A stretch of 64,000 nucleotides of DNA from JABDIP01 sp965250245 (GTDB taxonomy: Bacteria; Pseudomonadota; Alphaproteobacteria; DSM-16000; Inquilinaceae). Shown in pieces: positions 16,984 through 25,105 of this stretch (position 1 is its first letter; every line of letters begins with the position of its first letter). The position numbers and the translations under genes were made by a program. The notes under the pieces were generated by a model. The model was given only the letters and a program-made list of their open reading frames with translations, had not been told where the DNA came from and made no database searches. Location of the stretch: assembly GCA_965250245.1 (NCBI GenBank), contig OZ252296.1, positions 620,001 through 684,000 of the forward strand, in the 5' to 3' direction.

Positions 16984-18951
16984 ATGCAGACACGAAGCAG
17001 AGTCAGACAACCAGGTCGCAGGATCGCGCTCTTGACACTGGGGGCGCTCGCCTTGCCGCTCTGGGCCGGCGGGGCCGCCCAAGCGCAGACGCCTCCGGTC
17101 GTCGGCATCTATGACATTCAGGGCGCAGGCCACGTTTCGCCATTCGTCGGTCAGACGGTGACGACGGAGGGCGTCGTGACGGCGATCGCATCGAACGGAT
17201 TCTACATTCAGGATCCGACCGGCGACGGCGACGACGCCACGTCGGATGGCCTGTTCGTCTTCGACACGCGCGGTGGGCGCACGGTGGGCGAAGTGCTGGA
17301 AATGACGGACACCGTCACCGAATTCATTCCGGGTGGCGCCGGAACGGGCAACCTTTCCATCACGCAGATGTCGTTTCCGGCGATCACCGTGGTTGGGACG
17401 AGCAGCCCGCCGTATCCGGTGATCATCGGCAGCGGCCCCGGCGGCCGGGTGCCGCCGAACGAAATCGTCATCAGCGCCGACGAACTGCCGGTCAACCTGC
17501 AGATGGACCCCGGCGATTTCAATCCCGAGACCGACGGCATCGATTTCTATGAGAGCCTGGAAGGCATGCTGGTGCTGGTCCGTGAGCCGGTCGCCGTCTC
17601 GGCCACGCGCACATTCAGCGGCACCAGCAGCGAGTTCGTGGTGCTGCCCAACGATGGCGCCAACATCGCGCCGTCCGACGCCCGCACCGCGCGGGGCGGC
17701 ATCAGCCTGCAGCCCGACCCGAACAATCTCGGCGACCAGAACCCGGAGCGGGTGCAGATCCAGATCGACGGCACGCTCTTCCCGGGCGCATCCGTGCCCG
17801 TGGTCACGGTCGGCGACATGCTGGAGGACATCACCGGCGTGGTCGGCTACAGCTTCGGCAATTTCGAGGTCAACGCGATCGCGGAATTCGGCATCATCCC
17901 CGGCGGGCTGGGCCTGGAGGAGACGCCGCTGCGCGGCAGCCGGCGCGCCTACACCGTCGCCAGCTACAACGTGCTGAACCTGGACCCGCTGTCCGGCGAC
18001 GACGCCCAGCGCGCCACGCTCGCCTCGCACATCGTCCAGAACCTGGGCAGCCCGGACGTCATCGCGCTGCAGGAGATCCAGGACAACAACGGCACGACGA
18101 ATGACGGCACGACCGACGCCACCCAGACCCTGCAGGCGTTGTCCGACGCGGTCGTCGCGGCGGGCGGTCCGCGCTACGCCTTCTTCGACGTGGCGCCGGC
18201 GGACGGGGCCTCGGGTGGCGTGCCCGGCGGCAATATCCGCAACGCCTTCTTCTACAACCCGGACTGGATCGACCTGATCGATTTCGTGTCGCTGACCCCG
18301 GCCGAGCTGACCAGCGCCGGCGTCTCCAATCCGAACGCCTTCGCCGGCACCCGCGACCCGCTCGTCGGCGTGTTCAAGTTCCGCCGGCAGGAATTCACGG
18401 TGATCAACAACCACCTGACCTCGCGCTTCGGCTCGACGCCGATATTCGGCGGCGTGCAGCCCTTCGTGCAGGCGGGAGAGACGGCCCGGGAAGCGCAGGT
18501 CCAGGCGCTGAACGACTATGTCGACGGTCTGCTGGCTGACGACCGGCGGCGTCGGATCATCGTGCTGGGCGACCTGAACACCTTCGAGTTCACCAACGAC
18601 ATCGCCGACATCCTGACCGGTATCGGCGGTGACGATGGCGGCCGGCGCGTGCTCACCAACCTGATCGACCGGCTGGACGACGACAACGTCTATACCTTCA
18701 ACTTCGAGGGCAATTCCCAGGTGCTGGATCATTTCCTGGTCAGCCGCTCTCTCAGGAACCGGGCCCAGTTGGACATCGTCCACGTCAATGTCGATTTCCC
18801 GCGCGTCAGCCCGGCCTTCGGCAGCGACCACGAGCCCCTGGTCGCCCTGATCGGCCCCCGCGTCGATGACGACGACGACGATGATGATGACGACGACGAT
18901 GACGACGACGGGGATGACGATGATGACGACGGCGACGACGATGACGATTGA
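16984..18951 (+). CDS. Sec-exported extracellular endonuclease with poly-aspartate tail
   Basis: A 655-residue exported nuclease. Residues 1-34 are a signal peptide (RRIALLTLGALALPLWAGG, cleavage after AQA). An OB-like domain follows (YDIQGAGHVSPFVGQTVTTE, DGLFVFDT), then an endonuclease/exonuclease/phosphatase domain with SYNVLNLDP, ALQEIQDN, GDLNTF, VLDHFLVS and SDHEP. It is the same OB-plus-nuclease module as in the divergent RTX protein, without lamin-tail or RTX parts. The final 28 residues are 26 Asp and two Gly. Relatives such as Vibrio/Shewanella ExeM and NucH use such modules to degrade extracellular DNA for phosphate or during biofilm turnover. The acidic tail may bind calcium or aid solubility. 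Confidence 0.85.
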   Translation: MQTRSRVRQPGRRIALLTLGALALPLWAGGAAQAQTPPVVGIYDIQGAGHVSPFVGQTVTTEGVVTAIASNGFYIQDPTGDGDDATSDGLFVFDTRGGRTVGEVLEMTDTVTEFIPGGAGTGNLSITQMSFPAITVVGTSSPPYPVIIGSGPGGRVPPNEIVISADELPVNLQMDPGDFNPETDGIDFYESLEGMLVLVREPVAVSATRTFSGTSSEFVVLPNDGANIAPSDARTARGGISLQPDPNNLGDQNPERVQIQIDGTLFPGASVPVVTVGDMLEDITGVVGYSFGNFEVNAIAEFGIIPGGLGLEETPLRGSRRAYTVASYNVLNLDPLSGDDAQRATLASHIVQNLGSPDVIALQEIQDNNGTTNDGTTDATQTLQALSDAVVAAGGPRYAFFDVAPADGASGGVPGGNIRNAFFYNPDWIDLIDFVSLTPAELTSAGVSNPNAFAGTRDPLVGVFKFRRQEFTVINNHLTSRFGSTPIFGGVQPFVQAGETAREAQVQALNDYVDGLLADDRRRRIIVLGDLNTFEFTNDIADILTGIGGDDGGRRVLTNLIDRLDDDNVYTFNFEGNSQVLDHFLVSRSLRNRAQLDIVHVNVDFPRVSPAFGSDHEPLVALIGPRVDDDDDDDDDDDDDDDGDDDDDDGDDDDD

Positions 18952-19056
18952 TCGTCGGCGTCCGGTGTCGCCGCGTCGCGCCGGCACCTGATCGGCACTT
19001 TCGGCCGGGGCTTCGCCGCTGGCGTGCCCCGGCCGGCCTCCCTATACTGCCGCGCC

Positions 19057-19488
19057 ATGGCCGAACCGCCTGATTTCGAGGACCTCGCGCGCCGTTATCT
19101 CGACCTGTGGCAGGAGCAATGGTCGGCGATGGCCTCCGATCCGGAAGCCGCCCAGGCCATGACCCGGCTTTATGGCATGATGGGCCAGCAGATGGCCGCG
19201 GCGGCGCCCATGGCGGAGGCCTTCCTCTCCGCCCTGCCGGCGATCCTCGCGCCGTTCGCATCCGCCGCCCAGGGCGCACAAGGCAGCCATGACGCAGCAG
19301 ACGGACACGCAGACATCGACCGGCCGGCTGGGGCCGCGCCCGCTGGGGCTGCACCTGGCGGTGGCGCAGTCGATGTGGCTGAGCTCGCTGACCGTGTTGC
19401 CGCTCTGGAAAAGCGGCTTGCCAAGCTGGAAGCCAAGCGGCCCGCTCGGCGCGCTGCTGCAAAATCTAAGCCCCGAAAAGACGGATAG
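19057..19488 (+). CDS. Small PhaE/phasin-like protein overlapping the PHA synthase gene
   Basis: A 143-residue protein. The N-terminal helix FEDLARRYLDLWQEQWSAMA, followed by SDPEAAQAMTRLYGMMGQQM, resembles PHA-associated subunits (PhaE or phasin-like). An Ala/Gly/Pro linker then leads to a C-terminal coiled coil (VAELADRVAALEKRLAKLEA) and a basic tail ending KPRKDG. The last 200 bases overlap the start of the PHA-synthase-like gene in another frame. Both frames have protein-like features, so this looks like a real long overlap rather than a mis-call. Class III PHA synthases need a PhaE partner, which fits the context. The family assignment is inference. Confidence 0.6.
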   Translation: MAEPPDFEDLARRYLDLWQEQWSAMASDPEAAQAMTRLYGMMGQQMAAAAPMAEAFLSALPAILAPFASAAQGAQGSHDAADGHADIDRPAGAAPAGAAPGGGAVDVAELADRVAALEKRLAKLEAKRPARRAAAKSKPRKDG

Positions 19489-20530
19489 CTTCTCCGCGGC
19501 GGTCACCGCCGAGCTGTGCAGCCGCTCCTCGGCCTTCCTGACCGGGCTGGAGCGCTACCGTCACCACCCCTACCGCCGCGACGTGACCGACCCGGCCGCT
19601 TTGTGGGAGGAGGGCGACACCCGCCTGCTCGATTACGGCGAGACCGCGCCCGGCGCCTCCGCCGGCCGCCCGATCCTCTTCGTGCCCTCGCTCGTCAACC
19701 GGGGCTACATCCTGGATCTGTCGGCCAGGACCAGCCTGATGCGCTGGCTGGCCGCGCAGGGGTTCCGCCCGTTCCTCGTCGATTGGGGCCGCCCGGGCGA
19801 GACGGAACGCGACTTCACCCTGACCGACTATGTCGCCGGCCGCCTGGAGCGTGCCGTCGACGCCGTCCTGGCGGAGACGGGCGGTCCCATACCGGTGGTC
19901 GGCTACTGCATGGGCGGGCTGTTCGTGGCGGCGCTGGCCCAGCGCCGTCCGGACGCGGTCTCCGCGACGGTGTTCATGGCCACCCCCTGGGACTTCCACG
20001 CCGACCAGCCGGAGACCGTCGAGCGCCTGGTTGCCACCATGACGCCGCTGATGCCGATGGTCCGCCAGTGGGGCGAGCTCCCCGTCGACGGCATCCAGAC
20101 CCTCTTCGCCGGTCTCGACCCATTGCTCGGCCTCAACAAGTTCAGCCGCTTCGCCCGCCTCGACCCGGCCTCGTCCAAGGCCGAGGCCTTCGTCGCCCTG
20201 GAGGACTGGCTCAACGACGGCATCCCGCTGGCCGCCCCGGTGGCCGAGGAATGCATCGCCGGCTGGTACGGCGCCAACACTCCGGCCGGCGGTGTCTGGG
20301 AGATCGCCGGCACGCCTGTCGACCCCTCGGCAATCCGCCAGCCCAGCCTCCATCTCATTCCGCAGCAGGACCGCATCGTCCCGCCGGAGAGCGCCCGCGC
20401 CCTGGCATCGGCCATGCCCGACGCGTTGCAGATCGACCCGCCGCTCGGCCATATCGGCATGGTGGTCGCGGGCCGCGCGCCGGACCTGGTCTGGCAGGCG
20501 CTGGCGGATTGGCTGGCGGAGGCGCGATAA
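19289..20530 (+). CDS. PhaC-like polyhydroxyalkanoate synthase / alpha-beta hydrolase
   Basis: A 413-residue alpha/beta-hydrolase of the PHA synthase type. The lipase-like box is VVGYCMGGLF with Cys207 as nucleophile, which is diagnostic of PhaC rather than of lipases (Ser). Other family features are the oxyanion strand ILFVPSLVNRGYILDL, PFLVDWGRPG, the catalytic Asp in PQQDRIVPPE and the His in LGHIGMV. Its length is nearer class III PhaC (about 360) than class I (about 590). It would polymerise (R)-3-hydroxyacyl-CoA on granules. The N-terminus GPRPLGLHLAVAQSMWLSS is encoded within the 200-base overlap with the PhaE-like gene. phaAB are at 28.4-30.3 kb and phaR at 3.0-3.6 kb. A depolymerase or other thiol hydrolase role cannot be excluded. 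Confidence 0.8.
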   Translation: MTQQTDTQTSTGRLGPRPLGLHLAVAQSMWLSSLTVLPLWKSGLPSWKPSGPLGALLQNLSPEKTDSFSAAVTAELCSRSSAFLTGLERYRHHPYRRDVTDPAALWEEGDTRLLDYGETAPGASAGRPILFVPSLVNRGYILDLSARTSLMRWLAAQGFRPFLVDWGRPGETERDFTLTDYVAGRLERAVDAVLAETGGPIPVVGYCMGGLFVAALAQRRPDAVSATVFMATPWDFHADQPETVERLVATMTPLMPMVRQWGELPVDGIQTLFAGLDPLLGLNKFSRFARLDPASSKAEAFVALEDWLNDGIPLAAPVAEECIAGWYGANTPAGGVWEIAGTPVDPSAIRQPSLHLIPQQDRIVPPESARALASAMPDALQIDPPLGHIGMVVAGRAPDLVWQALADWLAEAR

Positions 20531-20756
20531 CGCGTGTCGGTCCATCCGGCACGGTCGGATTGCCGGATTGGCCAACACTTTTCTGTCCGAGTTCATCGCA
20601 AATAGGCAATCATGGGTCGCGGGCTGCGGCATGGCCGTAGTTTCGTGACGCTACAAAGGATGAATGTTGCTCCAAGGACGGGGTGCTCGGTTCGGCGGCC
20701 GGATGCGCCGCACGGTCCACGACGGAAGACTTCAAGAAACTGCAGGGAGAAGATCG

Positions 20757-21890
20757 ATGAGTGTCACTCGACGGACCCGCATAGGCGGCCGGCTCGCCGC
20801 CCTGGTCCTCATGGGAAGTGTGGCCGCACCGTGCGCGGCTCTGGGCCAGGCGGCCGGTGCCGAGATCACCTTCACCTCCTGGACCGGCCCCTACATGCGC
20901 AGCCAGATGCTGGGCTTCGTCCGCCCCTATGAGGAGCTGAACGGCACCCGGGTGCATGTCGAGCACTACGCCGGCGGCATCGGCGAGATCCGCGACCAGG
21001 TCGAATCCGCCAATGTGGTCTGGGACGTGGTCGACCTGACACAGGCGGATTCGCTGCGGGCCTGCGAGGAGGGCCTGCTGGAGAACCTGGAGGGCATCGA
21101 GCTGCCGGACGGTGCCGACGGCACCGGCTTCCGTGACGATTTCGTCGACGGCGCGCTGAACGATTGCGGCGTCGGCGTCATCGTCTGGGCGACTGCCTTC
21201 GGTTACAGCAACGCCGCCTTCGGCGACAGCCCGCCTTCCACGATCGCCGACTTCTTCGACACGCGGCGGTTCCCGGGCCGGCGGGCGATCCGCGACGACC
21301 CGACCGTGGTCATGGAGTGGGCACTGATCGCCGACGGCGTGGCGCCCGGCGACGTCTATGGCATCCTGGAGACGCCCGAGGGGGTCGAGCGGGCCCTCGG
21401 CGTGATGGACGCCATCAAGCCCGGGCTGCAGGTGTGGGAGAACGGGCGCGAGCCGGTGCGCATGCTCAACGCCGGCGACGTCGTCATGACCTCGATCTGG
21501 GCCACCACCGGTGCGGTTGCGTCCCGCGAGGCGGGGGCGGACTTCACCATTGTCTGGCACGGCCGGGTGATCGAGCTCGACCTGTTCGGCATCCCCAAGG
21601 GCAGCCGCAACAAGGAGGCGGCGATCGAGTTCATCCGTTTCGCCAGCAGCTCGCAATCCCTCGCCAACATGGTCGAGTACCTGCCCAACGGGCCGACGCG
21701 CCGGTCGTCCCTGGCGCTGGTCTCCGAGGAGGTGCTGGCGCAGCTCCCCAACAACCCGGCTTTCGAGGACGAGATCACCATCCATTCCGACGCCGAATGG
21801 TGGGCGGACAATCACGCGGCCCTGGAAGAGGCCTTCGACGCCTGGCTGGCGGAATCCGCCCGGCAGGGCGCCTCCGGCACGGTGCGCTGA
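20757..21890 (+). CDS. Periplasmic solute-binding protein (PotD/spermidine-type)
   Basis: A 377-residue exported binding protein. Residues 1 to about 35 are a signal peptide (RLAALVLMGSVAAPCAAL). The mature part begins EITFTSWTGPYMRSQMLGFV and shows the family-1/8 pattern of polyamine and related ABC binding proteins: VWDVVDLTQADSLRACEEG, NYSNAAF-like FGYSNAAFGD, IWATTGAVASREAG, FGIPKGSRNKEAAIEFI. ATG 20757 has GGGAGAAG just upstream; an earlier in-frame ATG at 20664 would bury the signal peptide. No ABC permease or ATPase gene is adjacent. Instead a BCCT transporter starts 33 bases downstream on the same strand. The ligand is unknown. Confidence 0.85.
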   Translation: MSVTRRTRIGGRLAALVLMGSVAAPCAALGQAAGAEITFTSWTGPYMRSQMLGFVRPYEELNGTRVHVEHYAGGIGEIRDQVESANVVWDVVDLTQADSLRACEEGLLENLEGIELPDGADGTGFRDDFVDGALNDCGVGVIVWATAFGYSNAAFGDSPPSTIADFFDTRRFPGRRAIRDDPTVVMEWALIADGVAPGDVYGILETPEGVERALGVMDAIKPGLQVWENGREPVRMLNAGDVVMTSIWATTGAVASREAGADFTIVWHGRVIELDLFGIPKGSRNKEAAIEFIRFASSSQSLANMVEYLPNGPTRRSSLALVSEEVLAQLPNNPAFEDEITIHSDAEWWADNHAALEEAFDAWLAESARQGASGTVR

Positions 21891-21923
21891 CAACACGCGA
21901 CAAGGGACAGAGAGGCAAAACCA

Positions 21924-23525
21924 ATGAGTGACGTAACCCAGATTCCGCCGGAAGACCTGGTCGCGAAATCCGGTTTCTTCAAGGGCATGAACGCCATCAT
22001 GGGCATCGCCTCGATGGTGATGATCGTGGCCTTCGTGATCTTCACCATCCAGGACGTGGAGTTCTCCGCCACCGTCTTCACCCAGGCCAAGGATTTCATC
22101 ATCGGCGCGCTGGACTGGTTCTACGTGCTGGTCGTGACCCTGGCGCTGTTCTTCGTGTTCTGGCTGTTGGTCAGCCGGTTCGGCGACGTGAAGCTGGGCA
22201 AGGACGACGACGAGCCGGACTTCTCCACCTTCTCCTGGATCTGCATGCTGTTCAGCGCCGGCCTCGGCTCGGGCCTGATCTATTGGGGCGTGGCGGAGCC
22301 GATGTACCACATCCAGGACAGCCCGTTCCTGACCCGCGAGGGCATCGCCCCGGGCAGCGTGGAGGCGGGCGCCTCGGCGATCCGCATCACCATCTTCCAC
22401 TGGGGCCTGCATGGCTGGGCGCTCTATGTGCTGGTCGGGCTCAGCCTGGCCTATTTCGCCTATCGCAAGGGACTGCCGCTGTCGCTGCGGTCAGCCCTGT
22501 ACCCGGTCCTGAAGGAGAAGGTCTACGGCCCCTGGGGTCACGTGGTGGATCTGGTCGGCGTGTTCGGGACGATCTTCGGCCTCGCCACCTCCCTGGGGCT
22601 GGGCGTGGCGCCGATCGCCGCCGGCATGGAGGAGCTCGGCTGGCTGTCCAACACCACCACCAACCAGCTCATCCTGGTCGCCTTCATCACCGCCATGGGC
22701 ACGGCCTCGGCCGCGTCCGGCGTCGGCCGGGGCGTGCGGATCTTGAGCGAGGTGAACGTCTGGGCCAGCCTCGGCCTGCTGCTGCTGTTCCTGATTCTCG
22801 GGCCGACCGCCTTCATCCTCGGCATGGTGATCACCGGGGCCGGCGAATACATCTGGAACGTCATCCCCATGGGCTTCTGGATCGACGGCGATCCGGAACG
22901 GCAATGGCAGAGCTGGTGGACGATCTTCTATTGGGGCTGGTGGATCGCCTGGTGCCCGTTCGTCGGCATGTTCATCGCCCGCATCTCCAAGGGCCGCACC
23001 ATCCGGCAGTTCTGCTTCTGCGTGCTGCTGGTGCCGACCTCGGTGGTGGTGCTTTGGATGGGCGTGTTTGGCGGGGCCGCGGTGGGCGTGGACCTGTTCA
23101 ACAATGCCGGCGTCATGGACGCGGTGAACGCCGATTACGCCACCGGCGTGTTCCAGACCATCGCCGGCTTCGGCTATGACTGGCTGGTCACCCCGATCAC
23201 CATCCTGACCACCCTGCTGCTGGTCTCCTGGTTCGTGACCTCGTCGGACTCCGGCACGCTCGTCATGTGCACCATGCTGTCCATGGGCGACGAGCACCCG
23301 CCGATCAAGTTCCGGGTCTTCTGGGGCATCACGGCGGGCGTCGTCGCCGGCGTGCTGATGCTGGCCGGCGGCCTCAGTGCCCTGCAGACCGCCTCCATCG
23401 TCGCCGGCCTGCCCATCGCCGTCGCCCTGCTTCTGATGGGCTACGGCGTGGTCCAGACCCTGCACGAGGACTTCCCGGTCTACGACGTGGAGGACAAGAT
23501 GGCGTGGCGGTATCTGAACCGCTGA
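21924..23525 (+). CDS. BCCT family transporter (betaine/choline/carnitine type)
   Basis: A 533-residue, twelve-helix secondary transporter. Signature stretches are CMLFSAGLGSGLIYWGVAEP, FHWGLHGWALYVLVGLSLAY and FYWGWWIAWCPFVGMFIARI, then SKGRTIRQF. The aromatic residues that cage trimethylammonium groups in BetP are present (HWGLHGWALY and YWGWWIAW). The glycine motif reads GLGSG rather than GMGIG of sodium-coupled BetP. Substrates are probably a quaternary ammonium or sulfonium compound such as betaine, choline or DMSP. Short termini argue against a BetP-like osmosensor. The start ATG 21924 follows GAGAGG. The gene is paired with a solute-binding protein gene and closed by a strong hairpin. 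Confidence 0.9.
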   Translation: MSDVTQIPPEDLVAKSGFFKGMNAIMGIASMVMIVAFVIFTIQDVEFSATVFTQAKDFIIGALDWFYVLVVTLALFFVFWLLVSRFGDVKLGKDDDEPDFSTFSWICMLFSAGLGSGLIYWGVAEPMYHIQDSPFLTREGIAPGSVEAGASAIRITIFHWGLHGWALYVLVGLSLAYFAYRKGLPLSLRSALYPVLKEKVYGPWGHVVDLVGVFGTIFGLATSLGLGVAPIAAGMEELGWLSNTTTNQLILVAFITAMGTASAASGVGRGVRILSEVNVWASLGLLLLFLILGPTAFILGMVITGAGEYIWNVIPMGFWIDGDPERQWQSWWTIFYWGWWIAWCPFVGMFIARISKGRTIRQFCFCVLLVPTSVVVLWMGVFGGAAVGVDLFNNAGVMDAVNADYATGVFQTIAGFGYDWLVTPITILTTLLLVSWFVTSSDSGTLVMCTMLSMGDEHPPIKFRVFWGITAGVVAGVLMLAGGLSALQTASIVAGLPIAVALLLMGYGVVQTLHEDFPVYDVEDKMAWRYLNR

Positions 23526-23548
23526 CGGCGGCCACCCGGATTGGCGCT

Positions 23549-23586
23549 GCACCTCCCGGGCCGGAGCAATCCGGCCCGGGAGGTGC
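23549..23586. terminator. Perfect 17-bp hairpin with GCAA tetraloop between convergent genes
   Basis: The arms GCACCTCCCGGGCCGGA and TCCGGCCCGGGAGGTGC pair perfectly around a GCAA (GNRA) loop. It sits between the BCCT gene (plus) and the GST gene (minus), 23 and 26 bases from their stops, so it can serve both. No T-run follows on either strand. Confidence 0.75.
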
Positions 23587-23612
23587 GGTCGCCACCGCGC
23601 GGTCCGTTCCGG

Positions 23613-24248
23613 CTAGACCTCGTCGGGAAACTGCAGGCCCGCATAGTCGATCGCCGTCCTGACGGCCTCGATCTCCCGCATGCGGTCCAGCCAATCCATC
23701 ACCGGGGCGAAGTCCGTTTCGGTCCGCAGCATCGCCTCGCGCATGTAGATGACCGGGACCTGCGCGAAATCCACGATGTTGGGTGCCGCGCCGCCGAGAT
23801 AGCCGGAGGCGGGCAAGGCGGAAAACGCCGCCGCGATCGCCGACAACAGCCGAGCGCGCAGGACCGCGGCGTTCTCGGCATGCGCCGCGAGGTAGCGCAG
23901 CAAGGCGTTCTGGACGCCGATGTCCGACACCGCGTTCAGCACCCCGGCCCGCGCCTGCGCCCGCTCCAGCGGGTCGTCGGGCACCAGGTCCGGCCGGTGC
24001 CGGGACAGCAGGTATTCCAGGATCGCCCCGGATTGCGCCAGGGGCGGCGCCGGCTCGCCGGAGTCCAGCACATCGACATAGACCGGCACCGCGCCAGCCG
24101 GATTGATCGCCAGGAATTCCGGTGCCTTGTGCTCACGCCTGGCCATGTCGAGGAACTGCCTGTCCACCTCGATCCCGGCGAGTTCGACGGCGATGGCCGC
24201 GCGCAGGCTGTTGCCGGTTCGCGAGAAATACAGTGTGGAGTGTGTCAT
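23613..24248 (-). CDS. Glutathione S-transferase family protein
   Basis: A 211-residue GST. The thioredoxin-like N-terminal domain starts with LYFSRTGNSLRAAIAVELAG (with Ser/Arg near the usual catalytic position), has NPAGAVPVYVD with the cis-Pro, and QSGAILEYL that binds the gamma-glutamyl part of glutathione. A helical C-terminal domain follows (GGAAPNIVDFAQVPVIYM). The best match in style is the beta/Ure2p-like GSTs with a role in detoxification or thiol chemistry. It is followed on the minus strand, 15 bases upstream, by the CoA-binding protein gene, so it is probably the last gene of a four-gene minus-strand operon that starts at the SBP56 gene. Confidence 0.85.
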   Translation of the reverse strand: MTHSTLYFSRTGNSLRAAIAVELAGIEVDRQFLDMARREHKAPEFLAINPAGAVPVYVDVLDSGEPAPPLAQSGAILEYLLSRHRPDLVPDDPLERAQARAGVLNAVSDIGVQNALLRYLAAHAENAAVLRARLLSAIAAAFSALPASGYLGGAAPNIVDFAQVPVIYMREAMLRTETDFAPVMDWLDRMREIEAVRTAIDYAGLQFPDEV

Positions 24249-24263
24249 GCGGTACGCGCCCGG

Positions 24264-24734
24264 TCAGATCGTCTGGTTCAGACGCGGCTTCCAGAACGGG
24301 CGGAACAGCTCGATCTTGGGGCACCGGTTCATGACCACTTTCAGGCCGTGCGCCTCGGCGTACCGGGCCGCTTCGTCGTCGCGGACGCCGATCTGGGCCC
24401 AAAGGACCTTCGCGCCGATCTCCACCGCCTCGCGCGCGACGCCCATCAGGGCGCTGGAGTCGCGGAACACCTGCACCATGTCGACCGGGCGGTCGATCTC
24501 CTGCAGCGAGCCGACCACCGGCAGGCCGCGGATCGTGTTGCCGGCCTCGCGGGGATTGACCGGGATCATCTCGTATCCGGTCTCGTGCAGGACGCGGAGA
24601 ACGCCATAGCTGAACTTGGTCGGGTCCGGGCTGGCGCCGACCATGGCGATGGTCTTCACCGATTTCAGGATGTCGGCCAGGTAGTCGGCCGGGTAATCGG
24701 CATCGTGGTCCATGGGCGCGGTGGCAGTGGTCAT
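24264..24734 (-). CDS. CoA-binding protein (YccU-type Rossmann domain)
   Basis: A 156-residue CoA-binding domain protein. The Rossmann motif is IAMVGASPDPTKFSYGVLRV; the rest shows EMIPVNPREAGNTIRGLPVV, VDMVQVFRDSSALMGVAREA, VLWAQIGVRDDEAARYAEAH and VMNRCPKIE. This is the small cytoplasmic family of E. coli YccU/HcgF-like proteins, whose function is not defined but which resembles the alpha domain of succinyl-CoA synthetase. Its start overlaps the stop of the ferredoxin gene (ATGA), indicating translational coupling. A shared substrate pathway with the methanethiol-oxidase-like protein upstream is plausible but unproven. Confidence 0.85.
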   Translation of the reverse strand: MTTATAPMDHDADYPADYLADILKSVKTIAMVGASPDPTKFSYGVLRVLHETGYEMIPVNPREAGNTIRGLPVVGSLQEIDRPVDMVQVFRDSSALMGVAREAVEIGAKVLWAQIGVRDDEAARYAEAHGLKVVMNRCPKIELFRPFWKPRLNQTI

Positions 24735-25105
24735 GCCTGGTCCTCCGGCGGCGCCGCGATATCGGGTTTCAGCTCATCCGGCCGCAGCGGGTTGGCGAAG
24801 GGGTTGCGGTAGAGCGTGTCGTGGCTGTCGACGCCGACATTGAGGGTGCAGTCGCCCTTCGGCCGGGCCACGCAGAGCAGGATGTAGCCGTCGCGCAACT
24901 GCCTGTTGTTGAGGGCGACGGCGGCGCGCTGGTCGACCTCGCCGTCCAGCAGCTTGGCCGCACAGGTGATGCAGCCGCCATACTTGCAGCCATAGGGCAG
25001 GGACAGCCCCTGCGCCTCCAGCGTGTTCAGCAGAGGCCGGTGCGGATCGACCTCGAAGGTGGCGTCGCCGCGATTGGCGATCGTGATGGTCACGGTCCTG
25101 CTCAC
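24731..25105 (-). CDS. Plant-type [2Fe-2S] ferredoxin
   Basis: A 124-residue ferredoxin. The cluster ligands are in CKYGGCITC (C-x4-C-x2-C) and the fourth Cys in YILLCVARPKGD. The N-terminus VTITIANRGDATFEVDPHRP is the usual beta-grasp start. It would pass electrons one at a time. The start is GTG at 25105, overlapping the stop of the SBP56 gene as GTGA, so it is coupled to that gene. The C-terminal 30 residues (HDTLYRNPFANPLRPDELKP) extend past the core. Genetic coupling suggests it is the electron acceptor or donor for the oxidase-like protein upstream. Confidence 0.9.
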   Translation of the reverse strand: MSRTVTITIANRGDATFEVDPHRPLLNTLEAQGLSLPYGCKYGGCITCAAKLLDGEVDQRAAVALNNRQLRDGYILLCVARPKGDCTLNVGVDSHDTLYRNPFANPLRPDELKPDIAAPPEDQA

